The notes: a model not told the origin generated them from the sequence alone. A stretch of DNA of 64,000 bases from Benzoatithermus flavus (GCF_037908215.1 NZ_JBBLZC010000005.1:1-64000); one strand, 5' to 3'; positions 9,341 to 18,089 are shown, counted from the first letter of the stretch. Numbers and translations are program-made.

Positions 9341-12105
9341 TGGCCGAGACGCTCCAAAAGCGCCGGCACGTGGACCTGGTCGGTCTTGTAGTTGCCGGTG
9401 AGCGCGTACATGACGAGGTTGACTCCGAAGCGGCGCGCCATCTCGCGCTGGGTCTCGCCGCCCGGCACCACGGGATAGAGCGGCTCGCCGTTGTCGTCCT
9501 CGGCCCAGGCGCCGGCCCACTCGTTGGCGCCGATGATCACGCTCGACACCCCGTCGTTGATGCCGGGTGCTGCCTGATCCACCCAGACCTGCTGGCCGGT
9601 CCAGCGGCCGGGAAAGTCCTGCAGCAGGTAGAAGGAGCGGGTGAGCACGTGGTCGGCCGGGACCGGGATCAAGGGCGGCAGGTCGATGTCGCGCAGGATC
9701 TGGGCGAGGCGCTGCTCGCCGGGGCCGCCACCCTCCTGACCGGGCAGCAGGCTGGCACCGTCGCGGGTGTCGAACAGGATCATGCCGCCCTGCGCCAGAT
9801 AGGACTCGATTCGCTCGATGGTCTCGGGAGAGAGGTCGGCATGGTCGGGCGGGATCGGCCAGTAGAGGAGGGGAAAGAGTGCCAGATCGTCCTTCGCGAC
9901 GTCCACGGGCCAGGGGTCCGCCGCTTCCACCGACGTGCGCTGGGCGAGAACGCGGGTGAGGCCCTTGAGGCCGGCCTCGCTCTCCTGGTCGATGTCGGCC
10001 TTGCCGGTGAGGACGTAGGCGAGCCGCATCTCGCGGATGAGGTCCACGATCCGGCTGTCGTCGCCGGTGCTCCCGCCGGGACCACTCTCCTGTGCTGCGG
10101 CCGGCAGGGCCAGAAGCAGGAGCACCGCCGCGGTGCCGGCGGCACGGCCGAGCACACGGGACGGCAGGAGACCTCGCAGCGCCAGCGCCACGACGAGATC
10201 GACGAGAGCGAGGAGAAGAGCCGCGAGCACGAGCCAGGGGCCGAGCTCACGCTCGGCGGCGCGGGCGTAAGGCTCGACCACCGTCCCCGTCGCACCCGCC
10301 GTGAGCGGGAGGAGAGCCGGAATGGCGCGCTGCACGTTGAGCGCCGAGCGGGCGAGCTCCGTCGCGGCCTCCTTGCGACCGAGCGGGGCGTAGAGGCCGG
10401 GCGGGTGGAGCGGCCCCGGCAGGGTGGAAGCGAAGGCATCGGGCGGAATCGCGGGCAGGGTGCCGCGCGGATCGCCCAGGCGGCCGAAAGCGTCCAGCAC
10501 CTCGTTCGGCTCCAGGGGCGAGCGTAGGGCACCGCCGGCGCCCTGGCCCAGGGCCAGGACGCGCTCCAGCATCTGAACGAACAGGCCGGAGAGCGGCAGC
10601 GAGGTCCAGCTCGTGTTGGCGGTGGTGTGGATCAGGATCAGCCAGCCCTTGCCGCGCCTCGTGCCGGTGACGAGCGGCGTGCCGTCGGCGAGCGAGGCGA
10701 GGGTGGCGCGTGCCAGCTCGGGACCGGGTTCGGCCAGGACCTGACGGCTGACCCGGACCTCGGCCGGCACGGGCAGGCCCGCGAACGGGCTGGCGGCCGG
10801 GAAGGGAGCGAGCCCCAAGGGCTCGGACCAGGAGAGCGCGCCGCCCAGCATCCGATCCCCCGCACGGAGCGGCACCGGCACGAGGTCGTCGCCGCTCGCG
10901 GCGAGCTTGGGACCGGCGAAGCGCAGAAGCACGCCGCCGCCCGCGATCCAGCCCTCGAGCTTCTCGCGCTCCTGCGGATCGAGCCGGCCGCTGTCGGCCA
11001 TGACGAGGAGCGACAACGGCTGCCCGAGCAGGTCCGTGATGGCACCCTCGCGGATCTCGGCGAAAGGCCGGAGCGCCTTGTCGATGAAGTAGAACTCGGC
11101 CAGGAGCGGCTGGTCCTCGGTCCGGCCTGCGGGGCCCACGAGGCCCACGGTGCGCCGCCGCCAGCGCTCGTCGAGAAGGAAGGTTCCGCCGACACCTTGA
11201 GAAGGTGCCAGCTCGAGCCGGGCGATCCGATTGCGCAGATCGGCCGGGAGATCGAGGCTCGCCGCGGCCTTGCCCTCGCCCGGCGGCAGCGCGACCGGCT
11301 GGCGCGCCAGCGACTCGCCGTTGGGGCCCATGGCGAGGACCTCGAACGAGCGTGGGCTCTCGGCCGGCACCGCCGCGAGCTCGACGTCGAGCCGCGTGGC
11401 GCCGGGCTCGCCCAGGCGCAAGGTCGCCGGCAGATCGGCCGGCGCATCGGCTCGGACCCGCACCACCCCCAGCCGCCGCAGCGCCTCGCCCAGCCGCTCG
11501 GCCTCCGCCCGCGCCGCCGGCGTCTCGGCGAGCCCGTCCGCGAGCCAGACGACGGTCGCCGTCTTCACGCCGGCATCCGCCAGCGCGCCGCGCGCCGCCT
11601 CGCGATCGACCGGCCAGGGCCGCGGCTGCCAGCCCGGCAGTTCTTCGAGCGCGGCGCGGGCGGTGCGCCACTCGAGCCTGACACCGTCCGTCGTCGGCGC
11701 GGTGCGGAGCAGAAGCACCGGACGGTTCTCGCGCTCCGCCTGCTGCAGGAGATCGCGCGCCACCGCGAGGCGCTGGTTCCAGCGCTTGGCGGCGCCCCAG
11801 CCGTCGTCGAGCACGAGGAGCAGAGGCCCGCTGCCGCCCAAGCGCGGGGCCGGGTTCAGCACCGGCCCGGCGAGGGCCAGGATCAAGAGGGCGGCGATCG
11901 CGAGCCGCAGAAGGAGCAGCCACCAAGGTGTGCGCGCCGGGGTCTGCTCGCGGCTGACGAGCCCGAGAAGGAACAGGAACGGCGGAAAGGCGATGCGCCG
12001 CGGGGCAGGCGGGGTGACGCGCAGGAGCAGCCACAAGGCCGGCAGCGCCAGGCCCGCGAGAAGGAGCCAGGGCTGGGTGAAGCCCAGAAGGCCCAGATCG
12101 AGCAT
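9337..12105 (-). CDS. BatA-like N-terminus and DUF4159 membrane protein
   Basis: A 922-residue protein. The N-terminus (FTQPWLLLAGLALPALWLLLR) and the following helix resemble the BatA/aerotolerance N-terminal domain, then comes a vWA-like part with a degenerate metal site (LLVLDDGWGAAKRW), a glutamine-amidotransferase-like middle, two membrane helices near residues 620-680 and a C-terminal DUF4159 domain (about 710-920, with RMAYVLTGKADIDQES-like opening and GGMILFDTRDG). The ATG lies two bases after the DUF58 gene stop. DUF4159 and BatA domains occur in MoxR-linked operons thought to act in envelope or metalloprotein assembly; the role here is inferred from company only. Confidence 0.86.
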   Translation of the reverse strand: MLDLGLLGFTQPWLLLAGLALPALWLLLRVTPPAPRRIAFPPFLFLLGLVSREQTPARTPWWLLLLRLAIAALLILALAGPVLNPAPRLGGSGPLLLVLDDGWGAAKRWNQRLAVARDLLQQAERENRPVLLLRTAPTTDGVRLEWRTARAALEELPGWQPRPWPVDREAARGALADAGVKTATVVWLADGLAETPAARAEAERLGEALRRLGVVRVRADAPADLPATLRLGEPGATRLDVELAAVPAESPRSFEVLAMGPNGESLARQPVALPPGEGKAAASLDLPADLRNRIARLELAPSQGVGGTFLLDERWRRRTVGLVGPAGRTEDQPLLAEFYFIDKALRPFAEIREGAITDLLGQPLSLLVMADSGRLDPQEREKLEGWIAGGGVLLRFAGPKLAASGDDLVPVPLRAGDRMLGGALSWSEPLGLAPFPAASPFAGLPVPAEVRVSRQVLAEPGPELARATLASLADGTPLVTGTRRGKGWLILIHTTANTSWTSLPLSGLFVQMLERVLALGQGAGGALRSPLEPNEVLDAFGRLGDPRGTLPAIPPDAFASTLPGPLHPPGLYAPLGRKEAATELARSALNVQRAIPALLPLTAGATGTVVEPYARAAERELGPWLVLAALLLALVDLVVALALRGLLPSRVLGRAAGTAAVLLLLALPAAAQESGPGGSTGDDSRIVDLIREMRLAYVLTGKADIDQESEAGLKGLTRVLAQRTSVEAADPWPVDVAKDDLALFPLLYWPIPPDHADLSPETIERIESYLAQGGMILFDTRDGASLLPGQEGGGPGEQRLAQILRDIDLPPLIPVPADHVLTRSFYLLQDFPGRWTGQQVWVDQAAPGINDGVSSVIIGANEWAGAWAEDDNGEPLYPVVPGGETQREMARRFGVNLVMYALTGNYKTDQVHVPALLERLGQ

Positions 12106-12107
12106 CG

Positions 12108-13013
12108 TCAGGTCACCATACGCGGTGCGAGCATCCCGACCAGGGCCAGGAGCGCCGTCTCCGCCGTGCGGTCGGTCCGGTGCGCCGTGAACCGCCAGCC
12201 CTGCCGCCCGGCGAGCCCGGCCAGCGCCTCGCGATGGGCGCGCACCAGTGCGGCGTAGCGGCTGCGGATGCCGCCGACACGATCGATAAGAGCGCTGCCC
12301 TCCTGCTCGGTTCCCTCGAACAGGACCCGGCCCTCGTAGGGCAGGAGCTCTTCGGCCGGATCGAGGATCTGAAGCAGCCCGGCGCGGGCACCAAGAGCGC
12401 CGTACTGCCCGAAGCGCTGGCGCAGCCGCTCGAGCGGCAGGAGAAAGTCCGAGATCAGGATCAGGCGGGCGTGCCGCGGCAGCGGCGGCAGCGGCGCTTC
12501 GGAAGCGCCTTCGTCGCCCGCCCGCAGGAGGCAGCGCACGAGGCTCTCCATGCCGTAGCGCCCGCCGGCCGGCCGCTCGCCGCCGCCGAGAAAGGCGATC
12601 CGCTCGCCGCTTCTGACGAGGAGGCCCGCCAGAGCCAGCGTCAGCAGCACCGCCCGCTCCCATTTCAGCGGCAGCTTCGGGCCGGAGCGGAACGCCATCG
12701 AGGCCGAGAGATCGCACCACAGCCAGACCGTCTCGGCCGCCTCCCATTCCTGCTCGCGCACGAACAGATGCCGCGAGCGTGCCGACTGGCGCCAGTCGAT
12801 CTCGCTCGCGGCATCGCCCGGCTGATACTGGCGGTACTGCCAGAAGGTCTCGCCCATCCCGGTGCGCCGCCGCCCGTGCACGCCGGGTACTACCGTGGCC
12901 GAGACGCGCTCGGCCTCGACCAGGAGCGAGGGCAGGCGCTGGTTCAGGCTCTCCGCGGCCTGACGCAGGCGCGGTGCTCGGGTGCGCAGGCTGGCCGCGG
13001 CGTCAGGCGACAT
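12108..13013 (-). CDS. DUF58 domain protein
   Basis: A 301-residue soluble protein with the DUF58 core: GMGETFWQYRQYQPGDAASEIDW (motif split across residues about 45-70), RSRHLFVREQE, and a vWA-like strand with WLWCDLSASMAF carrying a DxSxS metal site. DUF58 proteins accompany MoxR ATPases and are proposed to be their client or adaptor. The start (ATG at 13013) lies inside the end of moxR, giving an 11-base overlap and probable coupling. Upstream in-frame starts lie deep inside moxR and were rejected. Confidence 0.93.
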   Translation of the reverse strand: MSPDAAASLRTRAPRLRQAAESLNQRLPSLLVEAERVSATVVPGVHGRRRTGMGETFWQYRQYQPGDAASEIDWRQSARSRHLFVREQEWEAAETVWLWCDLSASMAFRSGPKLPLKWERAVLLTLALAGLLVRSGERIAFLGGGERPAGGRYGMESLVRCLLRAGDEGASEAPLPPLPRHARLILISDFLLPLERLRQRFGQYGALGARAGLLQILDPAEELLPYEGRVLFEGTEQEGSALIDRVGGIRSRYAALVRAHREALAGLAGRQGWRFTAHRTDRTAETALLALVGMLAPRMVT

Positions 13014-14019
13014 GTCGGCACAGGCGCTCGACGACGTCGTCCACCGTGATCCCCTCGGCACGGGCGGCGAAGCTCACCGCCATGCGGTGGCGCAGTACGG
13101 GCGGGGCCAGCGTGAGCACGTCCTCGACCGAGGGGGCGAGCCGCCCGCTGAGGAGCGCCCGCACCCGCACGGCGAGCATGAGCGCCTGGCTCGCGCGCGG
13201 TCCGGGACCCCAGGCGATCTGCTGGCCGAGGCCGGGAATGGCGTCGTTCTCGGGCCGGCCGGCGCGCACGAGGCGCAGGATGAGGTCGATGAGCTGGTCG
13301 CCGATCGGCATGCGCCGCACGAGACGCTGCATCGCGAGCAGCGTCGGGCCGTCGAGCACGCGCCGCGGCTGCGCTTCGGCTCCGGTCGTGGTCGCGATCA
13401 TCATCCGCCGCTCGGCTTCGGCGCTGGGATAATCGACGTTGACCTGCATGAAGAACCGGTCGAGCTGCGCCTCGGGCAGAGGATAGGTTCCCTCCTGCTC
13501 GATCGGGTTCTGGGTGGCGAGCACGTGGAAGGGCGTGGGCAGCGCGTGATCGTGCCCGGCCACGGTGACCTTGCGCTCCTGCATCGCCTGGAGAAGGGCG
13601 GCCTGCGTGCGCGGGCTCGCCCGGTTGATCTCGTCCGCCATGAGGAGCTGGGCGAAGATCGGGCCCGGAATGAAGCGGAAATTCTGCCGGCCCGTGCCGG
13701 GATCGTCCAGGACCTCCGAGCCCAGGATGTCGGCCGGCATGAGATCGGGCGTGAACTGGACGCGCTTCTCGACGAGGCCCAGCACCGTGCCCAGGGTCTC
13801 GGCGAGCTTGGTCTTGGCGAGGCCCGGCACGCCCACGAGGAGCGCATGGCCCCCGGCCAGGAGCGTGATCAGGGTCTCCTCGATCACGCGCTCCTGACCG
13901 AAGATCACCTGCCCGATCTCGCGCTTGACCTGATCGAGCTTCTCGATGGTCGCCTCGACGGCTCGGGCGATGTCGTCGCCCTCGAAGATGCTGGTCGGCA
14001 CACGGTCCTTCCCGGGCAA
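13003..14019 (-). CDS. MoxR-family AAA+ ATPase
   Basis: A 338-residue AAA+ protein with Walker A GVPGLAKTKLAE, Walker B LLMADEINRA, sensor region FHVLATQNPIEQEGTYPLPEAQ and the C-terminal lid. MoxR ATPases are chaperone-like factors for maturation of protein complexes. It heads the four-gene unit. The start is a TTG at 14019; a GTG at 14001 with GGAAGGA just upstream is an alternative. An AAGGAGG sequence lies near 14047-14053 on this strand but has no usable start at the right distance. A second MoxR paralogue (CoxD) lies at 42.9 kb. Confidence 0.95.
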   Translation of the reverse strand: MPGKDRVPTSIFEGDDIARAVEATIEKLDQVKREIGQVIFGQERVIEETLITLLAGGHALLVGVPGLAKTKLAETLGTVLGLVEKRVQFTPDLMPADILGSEVLDDPGTGRQNFRFIPGPIFAQLLMADEINRASPRTQAALLQAMQERKVTVAGHDHALPTPFHVLATQNPIEQEGTYPLPEAQLDRFFMQVNVDYPSAEAERRMMIATTTGAEAQPRRVLDGPTLLAMQRLVRRMPIGDQLIDLILRLVRAGRPENDAIPGLGQQIAWGPGPRASQALMLAVRVRALLSGRLAPSVEDVLTLAPPVLRHRMAVSFAARAEGITVDDVVERLCRHVA

Positions 14020-14106
14020 AGGGCTCTCGCTGGATTCCCAGACGCTGCCTCCTTAGATAGGGTTCGGCAAGTTGATTTCACGTAAAGCCGATTCGGGTGA
14101 GGTCCC

Positions 14107-14643
14107 TTGGCGAGAAAGCCGTTCGATCCGGAAGCCGTCCTCGCGGCCATCGCGCGCGGAGAGCGTGCTTGTGGCGATTTCGCGATGCGGATCGACCGTG
14201 AGGGGACGTGGCACTATCAGGGCTCGCCGATCCGGCGGCTGCCGCTCGTCAAGCTGTTCGCGACCGTGCTGCGCCGGGCACCCGACGGGAGCTACTGGCT
14301 CGTCACCCCCGTGGAGCAGGGACGGATCGAGGTCGAGGATGTCCCGTTCGTTGTGGTCGAGCTGCGGAGCGAAGGGGAGGGTCCTGCGCAGCGGATCGAG
14401 CTGCGCACCAACCTCGACGAGTGGGTGCCGCTCGACGCGGCGCACCCTCTGCGCCTGGCGCCCGCGCTCGATGGAGCCCGGATTCCTTATGTCACGGTAC
14501 GTGATCAGCTCGAGGCGCGAGTATCGCGATCCGTCTTCTACCATCTGGTAGAGCTTGCCGAACCGGCTCCGGACGGTCACGATGACGTGGTCGGTGTCTG
14601 GAGCGCCGGCCGGTTTTTTCCGCTGGGCTCGGTGGACGGATGA
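14107..14643 (+). CDS. DUF1285 domain protein
   Basis: A 178-residue protein matching DUF1285: CGDFAMRIDREGTWHYQGSPIRR, LVKLFATVLRR, YWLVTPVEQGRIEVED and the late PYVTVRDQLEARVSRSVFYHLVE block. DUF1285 proteins are small, alpha/gammaproteobacterial and of unknown role. The start is a TTG at 14107 after a GGTGAGG ribosome site; no ATG fits. The stop overlaps the next start (ATGA), so it is co-transcribed with the CoA pyrophosphatase. Confidence 0.9.
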   Translation: MARKPFDPEAVLAAIARGERACGDFAMRIDREGTWHYQGSPIRRLPLVKLFATVLRRAPDGSYWLVTPVEQGRIEVEDVPFVVVELRSEGEGPAQRIELRTNLDEWVPLDAAHPLRLAPALDGARIPYVTVRDQLEARVSRSVFYHLVELAEPAPDGHDDVVGVWSAGRFFPLGSVDG

Positions 14644-15284
14644 CGACGGTGGCTGCGGAGACGATGGCGAGGGCCGATCTGCCGGATCGGGAGAGCCTGC
14701 GGCGCCGACTGCAGGCGGCAGGCGGCGGGCTTGACGCCAGAGGCTGGCTCACCGGCGACGAGGGCCACGCGCAAAGGATGGCGCCCGAGACGCGCACCCC
14801 CGCCGCCGTGCTGCTCGGGCTCGTGGCGCGGACCGACGGCCCGCACGTCGTCCTCACCCAGCGCACCGCGCACCTCAAGGACCATGCCGGCCAGATCAGC
14901 CTGCCGGGCGGGCGCATCGAGCCCGAGGACGAGGGCCCGGCCGCCGCCGCCTTGCGCGAGGCGTTCGAAGAGATCGGCCTCGCCCCGGAGAAGGTCGAGG
15001 TCCTGGGCGGCCTGCGCCACTACGACACGATCACCGGCTTTCGCATCCATCCCATCGTCGGCTGGATCGAGCCGCCGGTGACGTTCGCTCCCGACCCGTT
15101 CGAGGTCGCCGAGGTGTTCGAGGTGCCGCTCGGCTTCGTGCTGGAGCCCCAAAACCACCGCCGCGACAGCTACGTCAGGAACGGCGAGCGCCGGCACTTC
15201 TACGTCCTGCCCTATCGGGACCGCTACATCTGGGGTGCCACGGCCGGAATCCTGGTCAACTTCGCGCGCCTCCTCGCCGGATGA
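14640..15284 (+). CDS. NUDIX CoA pyrophosphatase
   Basis: A 214-residue NUDIX hydrolase. The CoA-specific signature LTQRTAHLKDHAGQISLPGG precedes a NUDIX box with GGRIEPED and REAFEEIGL, the metal-binding glutamates. This subfamily (NudL-like) hydrolyses CoA and its derivatives to phosphopantetheine and 3',5'-ADP in the cytosol. The late motif FYVLPYRDRYIWGATAGIL is also typical. The ATG overlaps the DUF1285 stop. The context with DUF6111 and cca is a common alphaproteobacterial arrangement. Confidence 0.94.
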   Translation: MTTVAAETMARADLPDRESLRRRLQAAGGGLDARGWLTGDEGHAQRMAPETRTPAAVLLGLVARTDGPHVVLTQRTAHLKDHAGQISLPGGRIEPEDEGPAAAALREAFEEIGLAPEKVEVLGGLRHYDTITGFRIHPIVGWIEPPVTFAPDPFEVAEVFEVPLGFVLEPQNHRRDSYVRNGERRHFYVLPYRDRYIWGATAGILVNFARLLAG

Positions 15285-15296
15285 GAGGGCTCTTGC

Positions 15297-15572
15297 TTGC
15301 TCCGGTTCCTGCTCGAGGTGGCGCTGCCGTTCCTGGCGCCTTTCGCCGCCTTCTTCGCCTACCGGCTCCTCGTGACCCGCGGCCGCTCCTTCCTCGAGCG
15401 CACGCCCTGGTACATGCTGATCGCCTTCGGCATCCTGCTCGTGATTCTCGGCCTCGTCTCACTCGCCTTCACCGAAGGTTTCGCGCCCGGCGGCGTCTAC
15501 GTCCCGCCGCATGTCGAGGGCGGCCGCATCGTTCCGGGCGAGGTGCGGCCGAAGGTGGGCCGACATGACTGA
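15297..15572 (+). CDS. DUF6111 small membrane protein
   Basis: A 91-residue protein with two hydrophobic segments (about residues 4-24 and 40-60) and a soluble tail ending VPPHVEGGRIVPGEVRP, the pattern of DUF6111 proteins found between NUDIX and cca genes in Rhodospirillales and Rhizobiales. The function is unknown. The start is a TTG 12 bases after the preceding stop. Its last 8 bases overlap the cca start, so it belongs to the same transcript. Confidence 0.85.
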   Translation: MLRFLLEVALPFLAPFAAFFAYRLLVTRGRSFLERTPWYMLIAFGILLVILGLVSLAFTEGFAPGGVYVPPHVEGGRIVPGEVRPKVGRHD

Positions 15573-16827
15573 GCTTCCCGCACCCGTTCGCGTGCACGCG
15601 GCCTGGCTCACGGCCCCGGAGAGCCGGCGCGTGCTCGCCGCCCTCACGGCCGACGGCCGGCCGGCCCGGTTCGTGGGCGGCTGCGTGCGCGATGCGGTGA
15701 TCCATCCCGAGCTCGACGTCGCCGACCTCGACATCGCCACACCCGAGCCGCCCGAGCGGGTCATGGGGTTGCTCGAGGCCGCCGGTATTCGCGTGATCCC
15801 GACCGGCCTCAAGCACGGCACGGTGACGGCGCTGTGCGGACGGCACGCCTACGAGATCACGACGCTGCGCCGCGACGTCGCCTGCTTCGGCCGGCACGCC
15901 GAGGTCGCGTTCACGGACGATTTCGTCGAGGATGCCGCCCGGCGCGACTTCACCATCAACACCATGAGCTGCGACGGCGAGGGGCGCCTCTACGACCCGT
16001 TCGGCGGCCGTGCCGACCTCCTCGCCGGCCGGGTGCGCTTCGTCGGCGAGGCGAGGGCGCGGATCGCCGAGGATTACTTACGCATCCTGCGCTTCTTCCG
16101 CTTCTATGCCCGCTTCGGCCGCCCGCCGGCCGACCCGGAGGCGCTCGCGGCCTGCGCCGAGCTCGCCCACGGCATCGACCGGCTCTCGGGCGAGCGCGTG
16201 CGCCAGGAGCTGTTCCGCATCCTCCGGACACCGCGCGTCGTCGAAGCGTTCCGTCTGATGCAGGCCACCGGCGTGCTCGCCCGCGTGGTACCCTGGCCCG
16301 TGCGGCCCGACCGGCTGAAACGGCTGATCGAGGCTTATCCTGGGGCCGACCCGCTTTTGCGCCTCGCCGCCATGGTACGCGACGCTACCGCGGATCCCGA
16401 AAGCATCGGGCGGCTGGCCGATCGGCTGCGGCTTTCCAACGCCGAGGCCAGGCGGCTGTACGACCTGCTGCTTCTGCCTCTTCCCGACACGGCGGCACCG
16501 CCGAGGGCGCAGCGGCTCGCCATCCATCGCCTGGGCGCCGAGCGCTATACCGACCTCGTCCGCCTCGCCGTGGCCCTGGATCGGGCCGATCCCGCGGATG
16601 CCGAGGCCTGCCTGACGCTCGCCGCGACGTGGCGGGCGCCGCCCTTCCCGATCGGCGGCGCCGACCTCCTCGTCCGCGGCGTGCACCCCGGGCCGGCTCT
16701 CGGCCGGCTGCTCGAGGCCGTGCGCACCTTCTGGGAGGAGGCGGACTTCGCCCCCGACCGCGCCGCGTGCCTCGCCCGCCTCGACGCGCTCCTGGCCGCG
16801 CATGCCGAAGCGCAAGATCCGCGCTAG
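15565..16827 (+). CDS. cca: CCA tRNA nucleotidyltransferase
   Basis: A 420-residue class II nucleotidyltransferase of the PcnB/Cca family, which adds or repairs the CCA end of tRNAs. The head domain has RFVGGCVRDAV and the catalytic DLDIAT (DxD), followed by GLKHGTVTA, RRDFTINTM and DPFGGRADL. The neck shows ARIAEDYLRILRFFRFYARF and the nucleotide-recognising DRLSGERVRQE-like stretch. The start ATG overlaps the DUF6111 stop by 8 bases. The shorter tail lacks an HD domain, as in alphaproteobacterial homologues; whether it adds CCA or only A cannot be told from sequence. Confidence 0.95.
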   Translation: MTELPAPVRVHAAWLTAPESRRVLAALTADGRPARFVGGCVRDAVIHPELDVADLDIATPEPPERVMGLLEAAGIRVIPTGLKHGTVTALCGRHAYEITTLRRDVACFGRHAEVAFTDDFVEDAARRDFTINTMSCDGEGRLYDPFGGRADLLAGRVRFVGEARARIAEDYLRILRFFRFYARFGRPPADPEALAACAELAHGIDRLSGERVRQELFRILRTPRVVEAFRLMQATGVLARVVPWPVRPDRLKRLIEAYPGADPLLRLAAMVRDATADPESIGRLADRLRLSNAEARRLYDLLLLPLPDTAAPPRAQRLAIHRLGAERYTDLVRLAVALDRADPADAEACLTLAATWRAPPFPIGGADLLVRGVHPGPALGRLLEAVRTFWEEADFAPDRAACLARLDALLAAHAEAQDPR

Positions 16828-16831
16828 GCGC

Positions 16832-16860
16832 TTGACAGGGGGGCGCTTCCCCCCTAATCA
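16832..16860 (+). promoter_or_regulatory. tRNA-Gln promoter with palindromic spacer
   Basis: A perfect TTGACA (16832-16837) and TAATCA (16855-16860) are separated by exactly 17 bases, ending 12 bases before the tRNA. The entire spacer is an inverted repeat: six G, CGCTT, six C. In RNA this would be a strong hairpin right after cca, so the element may also act as the cca terminator. Promoter assignment rests on consensus and spacing. Confidence 0.75.
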
Positions 16861-16872
16861 CACGCCCGCGGC

Positions 16873-16946
16873 TGCCCGGTCGTCTAATGGTAGGACTACG
16901 GATTCTGGCTCCGTCAGTGGTGGTTCGAATCCACCCCGGGCATCCA
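16873..16946 (+). tRNA. tRNA-Gln (anticodon CTG)
   Basis: A 74-base cloverleaf: acceptor TGCCCGG/CCGGGCA, D arm GTCT-loop-GGAC, anticodon stem ACGGA/TCCGT with loop TTCTGGC (anticodon CTG, reading CAG), and T arm GGTGG-TTCGAAT-CCACC. CCA is encoded. The base before CCA is T, whereas the E. coli tRNA-Gln has G at this position, an identity element there. The following 750 bases lack genes; no repeat of the tRNA 3' end was noticed that would mark an integration site. Confidence 0.96.
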
Positions 16947-17702
16947 CCTCTCTCGACATGGCTGGCTTTCTTCATCCCTCCCGACCCTGTCCGGGCAGGC
17001 TTGTCTGCCGAGGAGCGCGTCGCGTCAGGCTTCGGTCCATCGTGACGGACATGCGGCTTCGGGATCGTCTCCGATGTCCCGTTCGCGGAGGATCGCCACG
17101 GATGGTCCGATGCGCTGCGTGCGACGGCGCTCGTGGTCACGGACAGAAAGTCCGGCCGGCGATGCGACCGGGCCAGTGCTGCAGATCACCTAGGTAAGAT
17201 CGGTGCTGATGAGGGGCGGGCCGGCACCGTCGAGCAGCCGGTCGTCGCCGGCGTCGCCGACGGGAGTGTCGTCGCTGCTGCTGCGGGTCGGAACAACCCG
17301 GCTCGCCGCCCTGTCTCTTGCCTACCTGTCTCTCTGGACGGCTCCGGCCATCCCTTCTTTCTCGGGCGGCTCTCGCTGCGGCGGGTATCCCGTGACCATC
17401 GTCGTCCTGTTCGTCACCGCGCATGGTGAAGGCCTGTGCCGGCCCGAGATCGGGCTTGCTGCCCGGACAAGCCGTTCGCGGCCGAGCTGCTGCCCGAGGT
17501 GGTGCGCCTCGTGCAGCGCTTTCACCAGACCGGGGCTCCACCGGCCGATCTGCCCTTCGGTCCGCATCTGAGCCATCCGGGCCGATCCGGCTCCGTCGCC
17601 TGATCCAGGCCCCGGTGGCAGCAGTGCGGGCGCGCCATCGGGCACCGTCCGTGAGGCAGGCTGCCCGCCTCTGGCGTATGTATCGCCTGCTCCCGGCACA
17701 GG
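16947..17702. other. Gene-poor stretch after tRNA-Gln
   Basis: No gene is supported. Several open frames exist on both strands but are Arg/Ser/Pro-rich shadows. The plus frame at about 17470-17600 (PFAAELLPEVVRLVQRFHQT, then PADLPFGPHLSHPG) looks more protein-like and ends in a stop near 17603, so a decayed gene tail is possible. Its family was not recognised. The position downstream of a tRNA gene is a usual place for debris of integrated elements. Confidence 0.4.
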
Positions 17703-18089
17703 TCAGGCTGGCTGGTGCTCCATGTGGAGCCAGCGCAACGCAGCCGCGATCTCCTCTCCGGTATAGGGCTTGGCGATGCAGGGCGCGGTCCGCAGCACGG
17801 GCTCCTCGAGGCAGGCCGGATCGTGCGCCGTGACCAGTGCGAACGGCACCCGCAGGCCACGCAGGGCTTTGGCCAGCGGCGCCGCCGAGCCGTCCGCGAG
17901 CTCAGCGTCGAAAAGTGCCAGCTCGGGCCGCTGCCGCTGCGCCAGTATCAAGGCCTCGCGCACCGAGCGGGCCGGGCCGAGCACGCGATAGCCCAGGTCC
18001 TGCACCGTCTCGCTGAGGGCGAGGGCGATGAGGAGCGTGCTCTCCGCCAGCAGCACCGTGGGCTGGGAGCGACCTGTCATCCTGTCCAT
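17703..18089 (-). CDS. Orphan single-domain response-regulator receiver
   Basis: A 128-residue receiver domain without output domain. The phosphoacceptor Asp61 sits in LALFDAELADG, the switch Thr in FALVTAHD and the conserved Lys in IAKPYTGEE. The acidic pair that normally binds magnesium at the end of the first strand is AES (residues 15-17) rather than EDD, leaving one acid. Such receivers are close to those of HWE/HisKA_2 systems (pattern GYRVLGPARSVREAL). No kinase lies beside it; the kinase at 50.5 kb has its own partner. Phosphorylation is inferred. Confidence 0.82.
   Translation of the reverse strand: MDRMTGRSQPTVLLAESTLLIALALSETVQDLGYRVLGPARSVREALILAQRQRPELALFDAELADGSAAPLAKALRGLRVPFALVTAHDPACLEEPVLRTAPCIAKPYTGEEIAAALRWLHMEHQPA

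Noticed and set aside
9340..12258. Plus-strand frames antisense to the DUF4159 gene
   Set aside because: They are shadows of a gene with clear membrane helices, domain motifs and coupled start on the minus strand.
16802..17197. Plus-strand frame running through the tRNA-Gln gene
   Set aside because: It overlaps the tRNA and its promoter and is Arg/Ser-rich without a domain.
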